This document shows, piece after piece, positions 26,743 to 33,943 of a DNA stretch of 44,648 nt. The position numbers were made by a program, and so were the translations under genes. This DNA is from a virus. The notes under the pieces were generated by a model. That model ran no database searches and was not told the DNA's origin. It saw only the letters and a list, made by a program, of their open reading frames with translations. How positions within the stretch are numbered: the first letter of the stretch is position 1; each line of letters starts with the position of its first letter. The stretch covers positions 1 through 44,648 of IMG/VR virus record IMGVR_UViG_3300002334_000084, one strand, 5' to 3'.

Positions 26743-27348
26743 TCAATCCTCCAGTACCACCATTCCGGCGGCGATTTTCCAATGCGTCACGCGCACAACT
26801 GCAAGCCAGTCGTGTACGTCCGCAATGGCCCCATACTCTTTATAACGGAAAGTGCCATCGTTTTTCAACTGCAGTGAGCCTGCCAGTAGCGGGCGGCCGC
26901 CGCAAAGTGAGTACCCGGTGGTCTGCAAGCGGGTAGCCTCGGAGACAATCGCAACATTTTTTAGATCAATTGAACGCTCCTGCATCGGGTTCTCATACCG
27001 TCGAAGGAACCCGCGGCGATCCTCGGTCCCGGCATAGCGATAATCGTGGTTCATTAGTGGGGTCTCGACCCCTGTGATCTCGAAGCCGTTCTCTTCTTTG
27101 AATCGGATGTAAGCCGCGACGTAACCCTCGATCGACGTGTCGGGCTCATCGTTGGGCGAGAGGTGCCCCTGGTCGAGCAGCGCGGTCCACTCGTGAATCT
27201 CTTCACCTCGGAGCCTGGCGTGCTCGAGCGCATCCTTCGGGATCCCGCTCATGTCGGTGAGCCCGCACGCGCCGAGGCACTCGCTCACCGACGGGAGCCG
27301 GATCCCTTCGAGGTAGTACAGGGACGTGTCTCTCACCGCTTGTTCCAT
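26743..27348 (-). CDS. PD-(D/E)XK nuclease (RecB/Cas4-like exonuclease)
   Basis: This protein has 201 residues. Residues 48-53 read GEEIHE, a G-x-x-x-HE motif common at the start of RecB-like nucleases. Then come E95 (GVE), GTED with D110, and D128-L-K130, the expected catalytic E, D and D-x-K of the PD-(D/E)XK fold. A following glutamine/threonine helix (RLQTTGYSL) fits the QxxxY-like motif IV. It likely resects double-strand ends to give single strands for the annealing protein encoded two genes upstream. The C-terminus (FRYKEYGAIADVHDWLAVVR) is typical of phage members. Confidence 0.82.
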   Translation of the reverse strand: MEQAVRDTSLYYLEGIRLPSVSECLGACGLTDMSGIPKDALEHARLRGEEIHEWTALLDQGHLSPNDEPDTSIEGYVAAYIRFKEENGFEITGVETPLMNHDYRYAGTEDRRGFLRRYENPMQERSIDLKNVAIVSEATRLQTTGYSLCGGRPLLAGSLQLKNDGTFRYKEYGAIADVHDWLAVVRVTHWKIAAGMVVLED

Positions 27349-27557
27349 CCAATGAGCTTCGAGATCCGCGTATGCTCCGCCGCCCCGACCTCTATGAATC
27401 GTTCCGCCCTGATCTTCGCGTAGTACTCGCCGACTTCGCCCACGAAGAACGGATCACCACTCGCCGCGAATCGCCATCGGGTAAGTAGATCTTCGTAGCT
27501 CGCCTCGTCGATCCACTCAATTTGTGCAGCTCGAGATTCTGGTGTGAGGTCGCTCAT
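27333..27557 (-). CDS. Small protein between annealing protein and nuclease
   Basis: This 74-residue protein overlaps the upstream gene by ATGA and the nuclease gene by 16 bases. It has a TYEDLLTRWRFA-like helical pattern (SYEDLLTRWRFAASGDPFFV) often seen in tiny phage proteins of recombination operons. No function is known. The tight double overlap argues that it is a real gene and co-translated with the nuclease. Confidence 0.7.
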   Translation of the reverse strand: MSDLTPESRAAQIEWIDEASYEDLLTRWRFAASGDPFFVGEVGEYYAKIRAERFIEVGAAEHTRISKLIGWNKR

Positions 27558-28621
27558 GCCTGGCCCGTGTCCGTGGTGTCGGCCTTGACCCACCGCTCGA
27601 TGATCTTCACGACGACGTTCACCTTGTCGGCCGGGCACTCTTCGAACTGGGCGATCCCGAGGCTGGCCAGCTCGAGCACCTCGAGCATGCCGACCTTTTT
27701 CGTGTCGCCGTTCCAGTCGTAATTCAGATCCTTGAATCGGCCTCGCAGCTTCCCATAGAGCAGATTGACGCGACCCGTTGACGCGAGCGACCCGTTCGAG
27801 TCCGACGAGCTGCTCGAGGTCTCGGTGCGACTGCCTGCCTCTGCGGCCACATGAAAGGAACTCTGCGCATCTTCGTCGCTGGGCTCTCCAAGCTCGACCG
27901 GCGTGTCCTGCGAGAACTGGCCAGAGCACGCGTGTGCGACCACCGTGGAGCCCACATAGGCCCGCTTGCAGGCCATCTTCAGCAGCGTGTTGTCGAGATC
28001 GTGGGGGTCCGGATTCTCGATCATGAGCGGCTGAATCTCAATCTCTTTCGACGCTGCGCCTGGCGCGTACTCGTTCCCGCACCCGCCGATCCGACGCCAG
28101 CAATAGAATGCCGAGTCGTCGGTCTTCTTCGACGTGCGAATCGTGGGCTCACCGCACTCGGGACACTTGCGATCGTTGTAGCGGTAGCGGTGTTTCTTTT
28201 CCCACGAGTTGCCGGAGCCGTAGCCCTCGCCGACGACCGTGCCATCCTCCATCACCAGGCGGCAACGCACGCTGTACCCGATTGGCGGCGTGCGGACGCC
28301 ATCGCCCTCGAGACGTTCGATCTCGTAGAGCGGCGTGTACCCGAAGAACTTGTTCAGCTTCTGAGCACCAGGCTGAAAGAGCGTTTTCTTGTCGGTCTTC
28401 GGGATGAGTCCATAGTCCACGCCTTCCGTCATGATCGCGAGCTGCAGTGCTAGCAGTCGATCGATCTCGGTGGTCGCATGCTCGAGGCGCTTGTCGAACT
28501 GTTCGTCGGTGAGCAGTGCCAGCGGGCTGGGCTGGTAGCTGCGCTCGACGATCGTGACCTCGCCCATCAATCTGTCAGCCGAGTCGTGCTTGATAACGTC
28601 AGTGCCTTCGTTCTTCGTCAT
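27554..28621 (-). CDS. Probable single-strand annealing recombinase with zinc-ribbon insertion
   Basis: This protein has 355 residues. The order of motifs (IMTEGVDYGLIP, then LFQPGAQKLNKFFGY, YSVRCRLVMEDG, SWEKKHRYR, a CPECG...CWRRIGGCG zinc ribbon, then ENPDPHDLDNTLLKMACKRA) matches a common phage family usually annotated as a recombination or ssDNA-annealing protein. It would pair complementary single strands made by the nuclease encoded downstream. The last 100 residues (serine-rich linker and a small helical domain) may bind partners. The ATG has an AGGGGA site that follows directly on an intrinsic-terminator hairpin. The family link is from memory of motif order. Confidence 0.75.
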   Translation of the reverse strand: MTKNEGTDVIKHDSADRLMGEVTIVERSYQPSPLALLTDEQFDKRLEHATTEIDRLLALQLAIMTEGVDYGLIPKTDKKTLFQPGAQKLNKFFGYTPLYEIERLEGDGVRTPPIGYSVRCRLVMEDGTVVGEGYGSGNSWEKKHRYRYNDRKCPECGEPTIRTSKKTDDSAFYCWRRIGGCGNEYAPGAASKEIEIQPLMIENPDPHDLDNTLLKMACKRAYVGSTVVAHACSGQFSQDTPVELGEPSDEDAQSSFHVAAEAGSRTETSSSSSDSNGSLASTGRVNLLYGKLRGRFKDLNYDWNGDTKKVGMLEVLELASLGIAQFEECPADKVNVVVKIIERWVKADTTDTGQA

Positions 28622-28631
28622 GGTGTCCCCT

Positions 28632-28683
28632 AAAAAACCAGCACCGTCAGAGAGTTCGCCACATCAGCGAAGACGGTGCTGGT
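28632..28683 (-). terminator. Intrinsic terminator/attenuator in the leader of the annealing-protein gene
   Basis: Read leftward, ACCAGCACCGTC (28683-28672) pairs perfectly with GACGGTGCTGGT (28648-28637). An inner TTCGC/GCGAA stem lies in the loop, and the hairpin runs straight into TTTTTT. Only AGGGGACACC separates the T-run from the ATG of the annealing protein. Transcripts for this operon that start upstream must pass it, so it can act as an attenuator. It may also simply end the small upstream gene's transcript. Confidence 0.8.
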
Positions 28684-28745
28684 CCGGCCCGCCTTGGGCC
28701 TAACCTACGGTTGAATTAAAGACCCCCCTGTTAAAGGTCCCGTGA
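28684..28745. other. Structured leader between first leftward gene and the attenuator
   Basis: This short gap lies between the stop of the first leftward gene and the attenuator. GGCCC at 28686-28690 can pair with GGGCC at 28696-28700, giving a second short hairpin next to the terminator. A further GGACC/GGGTC pairing lies around 28723-28740. No open frame with a ribosome site is seen. Alternative pairing with the attenuator stem is possible but not demonstrated. Confidence 0.4.
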
Positions 28746-28961
28746 TCAGCCGTCGGATTCGGTTCGGTGAAATTCTTGCTTAGCGCCGAAGCGCGCGACC
28801 GTCTGCATGGCGCACAGCTGCGGTTCTGGATAGTCGCCGACCTCGCCCATGTACGGCACGGCGTGACCGATGAGCAGGAAACCCTCGTCCTTCATGGTCA
28901 TGACTTTCTGCCTGACAAACTCCGGATCTCCGTAGACGATCTCGTACTCCAACAGTGCCAT
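28746..28961 (-). CDS. First gene of the leftward operon, unknown function
   Basis: This 71-residue protein has a strong GAGGAG site seven bases before the ATG. It is acidic and mixed alpha/beta, with one cysteine, and I recognise no family. A sentence-like succession of strand and helix (LLEYEIVYGDPEFVRQKVMT) suggests a small folded domain. Position next to the divergent control region is typical of early regulators or anti-host proteins. The 5' end lies about 20 bases from the left arm of the operator-like repeat. Confidence 0.66.
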   Translation of the reverse strand: MALLEYEIVYGDPEFVRQKVMTMKDEGFLLIGHAVPYMGEVGDYPEPQLCAMQTVARFGAKQEFHRTESDG

Positions 28962-28981
28962 TTTCTCTCCTCGAATGGTGT

Positions 28982-29043
28982 GAAGGAATATCTTTACGCA
29001 CGATGGGGGTTGACGGCAAGGGTAAAGCGAAAGATATTCCTTC
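28982..29043. promoter_or_regulatory. 14-bp inverted repeat in the divergent intergenic region (operator candidate)
   Basis: GAAGGAATATCTTT at 28982-28995 and its exact complement at 29030-29043 flank a 34-base spacer. Allowing one bulged A, the arms extend inward by CGC/GCG. The right arm covers the -10 region of the rightward promoter and ends one base before the Cro-like start codon. Two equal half-sites in opposite orientation between divergent genes suggest binding by that Cro-like protein, possibly with looping. Confidence 0.7.
29010..29038 (+). promoter_or_regulatory. Sigma70-like promoter for the Cro-like gene
   Basis: TTGACG (29010-29015) matches the -35 consensus in five of six bases. 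A 17-base spacer leads to GATATT (29033-29038), four of six for the -10. The expected start of transcription is about seven bases further, at the A of the ATG. The mRNA would then be leaderless, and no ribosome binding site is visible before that ATG. On the other strand TTGCCG with 17 bases to TAAAGA is a weaker candidate for the leftward promoter. Confidence 0.6.
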
Positions 29044-29044
29044 C

Positions 29045-29260
29045 ATGGCAAAACTACATCCCATCAAACGCTACTGCGACAAGCACAAAAAGAGCCTCAC
29101 CTGGTTCGCCGGAGAAGTGACCTACACCCCGCAATTTATCTCGCAGCTCACTCTCGGATCGCAACGGTGCGGAGCCCCGGCAGCTCGCACCATTCATTCA
29201 AAATTCAAGGAGATCACGATCGACGAGCTGATCAGCTGGGAACCGCGACAGGCCGCATAG
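29045..29260 (+). CDS. Cro/YdaS-like helix-turn-helix regulator
   Basis: This protein has 71 residues. The segment SLTWFAGEVTYTPQFISQLT is a helix-turn-helix with the turn at about residue 27, followed by an ARTIHSKFKEITIDELI dimer-forming tail as in Cro/YdaS-type proteins. It is the first gene rightward of the divergent region and probably represses one or both promoters there. Its ATG lies at the predicted transcription start. Upstream in-frame ATGs at 29003 and 28955 lack ribosome sites and would reach into the promoter. Confidence 0.75.
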   Translation: MAKLHPIKRYCDKHKKSLTWFAGEVTYTPQFISQLTLGSQRCGAPAARTIHSKFKEITIDELISWEPRQAA

Positions 29261-29288
29261 AGCACCGAAACGCAATGGGGGGCGTTCG

Positions 29289-30200
29289 ATGAGAAAGAAG
29301 GGTGCGACGTACCCGAGCGATGGGCGTCGTTACGTGCGAGTGATCTCGATGGGCTTCGCGGATAACACCGCGGAACTCACCGACGCCGAGTTCAGGGCGA
29401 TGGTCTTGTGCCTGGTGCACGCGAACGAGAATCAAGCGCAGCGGGATGCCGATTGGATCTTCATCGCCAGGTCCAGGCTCACGCTGCTGGCTCCAAATAA
29501 GCGCGGGAGTCTCGCGACGAGTGCTCGAGTGTTACGCGAGATGTGCAGGAAGATGCACTGGGAAGTCACCGAGGAGAGCGCGAAGTGGTCGATTCGAATC
29601 GAAAATTACACGCAAGATCAAGGCCTCGCCCCATCCGAGCCCCAGCCTCGCCCCGACGAAACCCCGCCCCCTACCCCTACCCCTATTTCTACCCCTCCCC
29701 ACAAAAGCGCTTTGAGTGTGGCCGAACTACTTCAGATCAATTTGCCGAAGCTCGGCATCGATCCGCCCGAGGATCTCGAGGCCTGGACTCAGCGCTACAG
29801 CGAGGGGATTCTGCTCGAGGGACGCGACCCGGCCGAGTTGCTCGAGCAGCTCTACTGGCTCGCCGGTCCCAATGCTCGAGAGCAGGCGTCGTTCACCGTG
29901 CTCGAGCCCGACGAGCACCTCGAGAAATTCGATCGCATCAAGGCGAAGATGTGGAAAGACGGGGGCCCGTCACGCAAGCGCGAGGCTCAGACGAAGCTCG
30001 AAGACCGTGACCGCATTTCAAGAGAGCGAGACAGGGCGAATGCAATGCCGCCACAGCAGGCGGCGAAGCTCATGCGGGAGCTTTCCGAACAACTGACATC
30101 ACCAGCACAGAGAGGAGCGCGACGAGATGAAAGCCACAAAGAAAAAGCAACGAGGCCCGGATCCAACCGAACCCGTCCTACCCAAGGCTCTGACGGCTGA
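29289..30200 (+). CDS. Replication initiator-like protein (O/DnaD type)
   Basis: This protein has 303 residues. The first 110 residues look like a winged helix DNA-binding domain (FRAMVLCLVHANENQAQRDA and on), as in phage O-like or DnaD-type initiators. A proline/threonine linker encoded by CCCCTA repeats follows, then a helical domain (residues about 145-215) and a basic, disordered tail. Such proteins bind the phage origin and recruit the host helicase loader. No phage polymerase or helicase gene is visible, which makes a host-dependent initiator plausible. The exact family is not certain. Confidence 0.62.
   Translation: MRKKGATYPSDGRRYVRVISMGFADNTAELTDAEFRAMVLCLVHANENQAQRDADWIFIARSRLTLLAPNKRGSLATSARVLREMCRKMHWEVTEESAKWSIRIENYTQDQGLAPSEPQPRPDETPPPTPTPISTPPHKSALSVAELLQINLPKLGIDPPEDLEAWTQRYSEGILLEGRDPAELLEQLYWLAGPNAREQASFTVLEPDEHLEKFDRIKAKMWKDGGPSRKREAQTKLEDRDRISRERDRANAMPPQQAAKLMRELSEQLTSPAQRGARRDESHKEKATRPGSNRTRPTQGSDG
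29667..29713. repeat. CCCCTA repeat / G-rich tract and palindrome inside the initiator gene
   Basis: Positions 29667-29700 are made of CCCCTA-like units. The opposite strand carries six runs of four or five G separated by one to eight bases, a strong G-quadruplex pattern. A perfect AAAGCGCTTT palindrome follows at 29704-29713. The tract encodes the proline/threonine linker. Lambdoid origins also lie in the linker region of the initiator gene, so this is a candidate origin, unproven. Confidence 0.5.
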
Positions 30201-30531
30201 AGAAGCCATGACCGCCGCGAATGCGATCGCCCAAGATCTCGGGATGGATGTCATGAACCAGTGCATGAATATGGGTATCGGAGTGCTGCAAGCGATGTCT
30301 ACGCACGACATTCCGAAGATCACCGCCCGACTGATCGACAGCTGCTTCAAAGGCGACGGCAGCAAGGATGATAAGTACGACCCGGGCATGCGCGCGAAGT
30401 TTGTGCTGATCGGGTACGTGCTGCGGAACCTCGCGATGGACGGCTACGATCTCGAGCGGGGCTTCATGAATCCGCCGGCGTTGCGGAGCACGATCATCTT
30501 GCCGGACTCGATCAAGAGTCGGTTGAACTGA
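30127..30531 (+). CDS. Unknown protein after the initiator
   Basis: This 134-residue protein starts inside the end of the initiator gene, with AGAGGAGCG before the ATG. A basic, glutamine-rich N-terminus leads to helices with several methionines (MDVMNQCMNMGIGVLQAMST) and a mixed C-terminal half. I recognise no motif. The position suggests a replication accessory protein, but nothing in the sequence confirms it. Confidence 0.66.
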   Translation: MKATKKKQRGPDPTEPVLPKALTAEEAMTAANAIAQDLGMDVMNQCMNMGIGVLQAMSTHDIPKITARLIDSCFKGDGSKDDKYDPGMRAKFVLIGYVLRNLAMDGYDLERGFMNPPALRSTIILPDSIKSRLN

Positions 30532-30947
30532 TGGACACCGAAAAAGGGAAATGGATCTTCACGCGAATCGCCGGAGTGCTCTCGGCTCTCTGGATTGCCT
30601 TCTTTCTCGGGAGGGCGTTCTCGCCGGATCCCCCGCCGATCCCGCCGACGATTCAAGTGAAGCAGCTCTCGACGGTATATCGGCCAGCGCACGATCCACA
30701 CAAGTGCGAGCCGCCGCTGATGAGTCACCTCGAGCAGTTTCATCCCCAGGTGTGCCTGGCTCTCGATGGGATCACACAGCGCGAGGGGGACTTCACCGTC
30801 GAGATGCTCCACGAAGGCCGGACGATGAGGTTCACCGATGAGCAGGCGATCTTTCTGCTGGACTGCTGCGAGCAGAATGACTTCGTGCCGTTTGATCCGA
30901 GCAAGCCCTGGGAATTCATGGACATGGAAGAAAGGCGGGCCCAATGA
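30531..30947 (+). CDS. Membrane-anchored small protein
   Basis: This protein has 138 residues and a TGATG overlap with the previous gene. One N-terminal membrane helix (FTRIAGVLSALWIAFFLGRA) is followed by a proline-rich spacer and a soluble domain with four cysteines (KCEPPLM, QVCLAL, LLDCCEQ). The topology suggests an inner-membrane anchor with the domain in the periplasm or cytoplasm. No family is recognised. An early membrane protein of this type could act in exclusion, but this is a guess. Confidence 0.67.
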   Translation: MDTEKGKWIFTRIAGVLSALWIAFFLGRAFSPDPPPIPPTIQVKQLSTVYRPAHDPHKCEPPLMSHLEQFHPQVCLALDGITQREGDFTVEMLHEGRTMRFTDEQAIFLLDCCEQNDFVPFDPSKPWEFMDMEERRAQ

Positions 30948-31123
30948 CCGACACAGCGAAACGTGAAGCGAGCGTCACCTACAAGAATGAACCCTTCGTC
31001 ACGGTCAAAGGCTGGTACTACGAAGACCTGCAGTATGTCGACGTGCGATTTATCGGGCCATTCGAGAGCAAGGTCGCGGCCGAGGGCGCCGCGGTGGTGG
31101 ACGGCTACCAGGTGACGGAATGA
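30944..31123 (+). CDS. Very small protein, 59 residues
   Basis: This short gene overlaps both neighbours by ATGA. It encodes a compact strand-rich chain with KGWYYEDLQYVDVRFIGPFE and ends in a small helix and GYQVTE. The overlaps at both ends, high GC at third positions and sensible composition support it. Function is unknown. The Tyr/Trp-rich strands suggest a folded small domain, not a random frame. Confidence 0.65.
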   Translation: MTDTAKREASVTYKNEPFVTVKGWYYEDLQYVDVRFIGPFESKVAAEGAAVVDGYQVTE

Positions 31124-31746
31124 ATCACAGGCCGTTTGATCTGGCCGAGGGTGTCGACGACTACACCGCTCGGTGCACGCGGATCCTCGGGCATCGGCTC
31201 GAGATCCAGGCACGGACGCTCATGGATGAGTTACGCCACAGCCTGCACTACGACGAAGAGCACGACTACGTCAAGCGGAAGTCGATCATCTCGATACAGC
31301 TCATGCTGGTCGGTTTTCGAAACGAACGGCCGAGCCATGTCTTCAGGTCGCCGAGGACGTGGGTCGACCATCTCAAGGTTGCGATGCGAACACGATGGCG
31401 CCGCCTCGAGAAGGTTCGATTCTTCGCCCCGAACTACGACTATGAAAAATTCGAGTACGACATGTATCAAAAGGTTTGCCCACACCTTGGCATGAACCCG
31501 AACCCGTCTCGGTGCCTCGAGTGGGCGTCGGTGGGCGACGCAGACGACGATTATGAACTGAGATACACCTACGAAGAGTGGCTCGAGATCCACCACTCGC
31601 AAGAATGTCACCGTGCGGAAGTGGAAGAACGGCTGAGGCTGCGGCGCCAGGTGCTCGAGGGCGAGGCGGCACTCCACAAATTGAAAGCAACTGGCCCGGT
31701 AACGGCCGAGGAGAATGAAGATGGCGGCGTGCTACGTAGCGATTGA
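31120..31746 (+). CDS. Unknown helical protein
   Basis: This 208-residue protein is helical and charged, with many aromatic residues in the middle (FFAPNYDYEKFEYDMYQKVC) and a coiled-coil C-terminus (EVEERLRLRRQVLEGEAALH). No motif is recognised. It begins by ATGA overlap, and its end overlaps the HAD gene by about 30 bases. Co-translation with the early accessory block is likely. Confidence 0.66.
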   Translation: MNHRPFDLAEGVDDYTARCTRILGHRLEIQARTLMDELRHSLHYDEEHDYVKRKSIISIQLMLVGFRNERPSHVFRSPRTWVDHLKVAMRTRWRRLEKVRFFAPNYDYEKFEYDMYQKVCPHLGMNPNPSRCLEWASVGDADDDYELRYTYEEWLEIHHSQECHRAEVEERLRLRRQVLEGEAALHKLKATGPVTAEENEDGGVLRSD

Positions 31747-32122
31747 CTTTGACGGAACGATTGTAAAACACGAGTACCCGAAGATCGGGGCGGACATCGA
31801 CGCGGTCTTCTGGCTGAAGCAGGCGGTGGATCTGGGCGCCAAGCTCATCCTGCACACGATGCGGAGCGGCGAAGAACTCGAGGACGCACAGGCCTGGCTC
31901 GAGGAAAAGGGCGTCGAGCTGTACGCCCTGAATTCAAACCCGACGCAGAAGCATTGGACGCAGAGCCCGAAGATCTACGCGCACATCTACGTCGACGACG
32001 CCGCGATCGGAATACCGCTGGCGGCTCCCGCCTTTGACGGCGAGCGTCCGTTCGTGAATTGGATCCTCGCCGGCCCGATGCTGATCGAACGCATCACGGC
32101 CGTGAAGGCGGGCGCGAAATAG
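31715..32122 (+). CDS. HAD-superfamily phosphatase
   Basis: This protein has 135 residues. AIDFDGTI places the nucleophile and acid/base aspartates of the HAD family at D11 and D13. T at LILHTMRSG fits motif II, and YVDDAAIG near residue 89 fits motif IV. The enzyme would remove a phosphate from a small substrate such as a nucleotide or polynucleotide end. The substrate cannot be read from the sequence. It is a short, cap-less form like other phage HAD proteins. The start ATG follows GAGGAG. A second in-frame ATG lies six bases later. Confidence 0.78.
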   Translation: MKMAACYVAIDFDGTIVKHEYPKIGADIDAVFWLKQAVDLGAKLILHTMRSGEELEDAQAWLEEKGVELYALNSNPTQKHWTQSPKIYAHIYVDDAAIGIPLAAPAFDGERPFVNWILAGPMLIERITAVKAGAK

Positions 32123-32674
32123 ATGGCGACCTACAGCACGGACGGGAACTACATCAGACTCGAAGTCGGCCAACTCCGCGAGCAGCTGAATTTGCGGGAG
32201 GCAGTCAACTTGCTGAACGTGCAAGATTCAAAGCTCCGCGATTTCGAGAGGGCGCGCAAAGAGAAAACCAGGATCGACGAGAACGACGCGCGGATCATGC
32301 GCGAGGGCAAGGTCACGGATGAAGCTCGGGAGTACATGCTCGAGGTGGTGTCGTGCGGCGAGCACCTGGGCGAGGACGGGATGTGTGACTGCGCTCGAAC
32401 GCACCTCGGCCAGCTCGCGGCGATCGCGAAGGCCTTCGAGCCCGTGGCCTACTGGTATCAAGAGGAAGGGGAGCCCCCGAATCTTCCCGCGGCGATCGCG
32501 GCCGCCACGTACGATCTCGAGGGCGATCGCGCCGAGACGCTGATGATACGGGGGAAGCTCTGTAACGCGGGTTTCTGGGCGCAGCATCCAAACTGGGGCC
32601 CGGAAGACGTCGTCTCTCACCTGCTCGCAGAGCTGGCGGTGATGGACATGAAGCGCGTGGCGAAGGGGAATTGA
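32123..32674 (+). CDS. Unknown early protein
   Basis: This 183-residue protein starts immediately after the previous stop. The N-terminal half is a charged helical region (LRDFERARKEKTRIDENDAR). The C-terminal half holds several cysteines (VVSCGEHLGEDGMCDCART) that might bind metal. No family is recognised. It ends in a TGATG overlap with the next gene. Confidence 0.66.
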   Translation: MATYSTDGNYIRLEVGQLREQLNLREAVNLLNVQDSKLRDFERARKEKTRIDENDARIMREGKVTDEAREYMLEVVSCGEHLGEDGMCDCARTHLGQLAAIAKAFEPVAYWYQEEGEPPNLPAAIAAATYDLEGDRAETLMIRGKLCNAGFWAQHPNWGPEDVVSHLLAELAVMDMKRVAKGN

Positions 32675-32961
32675 TGCCACCGAATAAGATTCACCGAGAA
32701 GCGAAGGGCGGACCAGGCCAGTCGGACAAGATCAAGGCGCACCTGGCGCAGTCGACGACGGCCGAATATCGGTTCGTTGTCACGACCGACGAGAACGGAA
32801 TGCTCGTGGTCGTGCACCTGCCTGGCGGCTTCGAACCGATGGAGATGACACCGGACGGCGCGCGGACGCTGGCGCACGCCCTGCTCGAGGGCGCCGGGAT
32901 GGTCGACGGGATCCTGCACGCGATCGTGATGGTCGCGCCACCGAAGAAGGGGAAACATTGA
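32674..32961 (+). CDS. Small protein, unknown
   Basis: This 95-residue protein is coupled by TGATG. A basic N-terminus is followed by beta-rich sequence (EYRFVVTTDENGMLVVVHLP) and an alanine/glycine helix, ending in basic KKGKH. No motif is known to me. It may be one small folded domain of alpha/beta type. Confidence 0.64.
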   Translation: MPPNKIHREAKGGPGQSDKIKAHLAQSTTAEYRFVVTTDENGMLVVVHLPGGFEPMEMTPDGARTLAHALLEGAGMVDGILHAIVMVAPPKKGKH

Positions 32962-33410
32962 AACACGAAGAGCGGGTGAGAGGGATTCAAGCGGAGATTA
33001 ACGACGCTACTCGAGCCATCGAAGATCTCGAGGCAGCGGATCGCAAGCTGCTCGTCGCGAGCCATAACCTGATCTCGGATCTCGACGCCGAAGTGAGGGG
33101 CCTCGAGAAGCACGCTCGCTACGACGTCGGGCTCGGCAAGCCGATAGATCGCCCAGAATCGTGCTGGACCTGCGTCTTCGGTGAGCAGCCGGGCCCGGAC
33201 GGGATGTCACTCTGCCACAAAGGCGCACCAGGTCCCGACGGCTGGCGCGATACGAAAACGTGGGGCTGGTGCGGCGACTACAAATTCGATGCCTGTCCGG
33301 CGACGAACGGCGCGCGTCAATGCAAGTGCGTCGGGAAGCGAGGCCACACTCTCAATCACCTCGGAATCGTCCACGCCGGCACGATCATTGTGGTGGAGTG
33401 GTCGACGTGA
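32958..33410 (+). CDS. Coiled-coil plus cysteine-rich small protein
   Basis: This 150-residue protein begins at a TTG that overlaps the previous stop, with AAGAAGGGG upstream. The first 60 residues form a coiled coil (EINDATRAIEDLEAADRKLL). The rest has seven cysteines in C-x2-C and C-x-C groups (CWTCVFG, SLCHKG, GWCGDY, ACPATNG, QCKCVG), which suggests zinc binding. No named family fits. Confidence 0.65.
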   Translation: MKHEERVRGIQAEINDATRAIEDLEAADRKLLVASHNLISDLDAEVRGLEKHARYDVGLGKPIDRPESCWTCVFGEQPGPDGMSLCHKGAPGPDGWRDTKTWGWCGDYKFDACPATNGARQCKCVGKRGHTLNHLGIVHAGTIIVVEWST

Positions 33411-33943
33411 AGCTCAACCGCCGGCGCTTCGTCCAGGCGCTCGCCGCCACGATCGCCGTGCCTGGCATGGCGTGGACTCGAGCGAAGCCCTTCGACCTGG
33501 TCGAACTCGCACCGCGGGCTCGATGGGTCGTGTCGTCGCGGTACCAGTGGAATCTCGGGCTCGTGGCTCCCGATATGGCCGGCTACCTCGAAAGCTACAG
33601 CGAGATCATGTCGAAGCGCCTGCAGCTCGCGCTCGTGACGCCGAGTGTGAAGTGGTTCGATCTACAACCGGAGGACGATGAAGATGTTAGGTGTGAAGAT
33701 GTTGATAGTGCACCACTCAGCGGGAATCAGGAGCGCGACGATGGAGGACATCCGAGCGGATCACATGAAGCCGAAGAGCGAGGGCGGGAAGGGATGGTCG
33801 GACATCGCCTATCACTTCGTGCTGCAAGAGAACAGGCTGCGGCGCGTTGGGCGTCGAGTGCCCCAGACCGGAACACACTGCAGGCCAAACGACGGAAAGC
33901 TTGGAGTCTGCGTTCCTGGCGACAATACTTCGGAATTCGGTGA
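33407..33943 (+). CDS. Tat-signal protein overlapping the amidase gene
   Basis: The start is GTG, overlapping the previous stop, with GGAG eight bases upstream. The N-terminus LNRRRFVQALAATIAVPGMA has a twin-arginine motif, a mild hydrophobic core and an A-x-A-like end. That fits export by the Tat system or a tethered membrane form. Residues to about 90 read as a real domain. Beyond that the frame runs out of phase through the amidase gene for 266 bases and looks like arginine/glutamate-rich shadow sequence. The true end may be different, for example through a +1 frameshift into the amidase. Confidence 0.5.
   Translation: MKLNRRRFVQALAATIAVPGMAWTRAKPFDLVELAPRARWVVSSRYQWNLGLVAPDMAGYLESYSEIMSKRLQLALVTPSVKWFDLQPEDDEDVRCEDVDSAPLSGNQERDDGGHPSGSHEAEERGREGMVGHRLSLRAAREQAAARWASSAPDRNTLQAKRRKAWSLRSWRQYFGIR

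Noticed and set aside
28955-29044. Upstream starts for the Cro-like gene (28955 or 29003)
   Set aside because: No ribosome site precedes them, and the extension would read through the promoter and inverted repeat.
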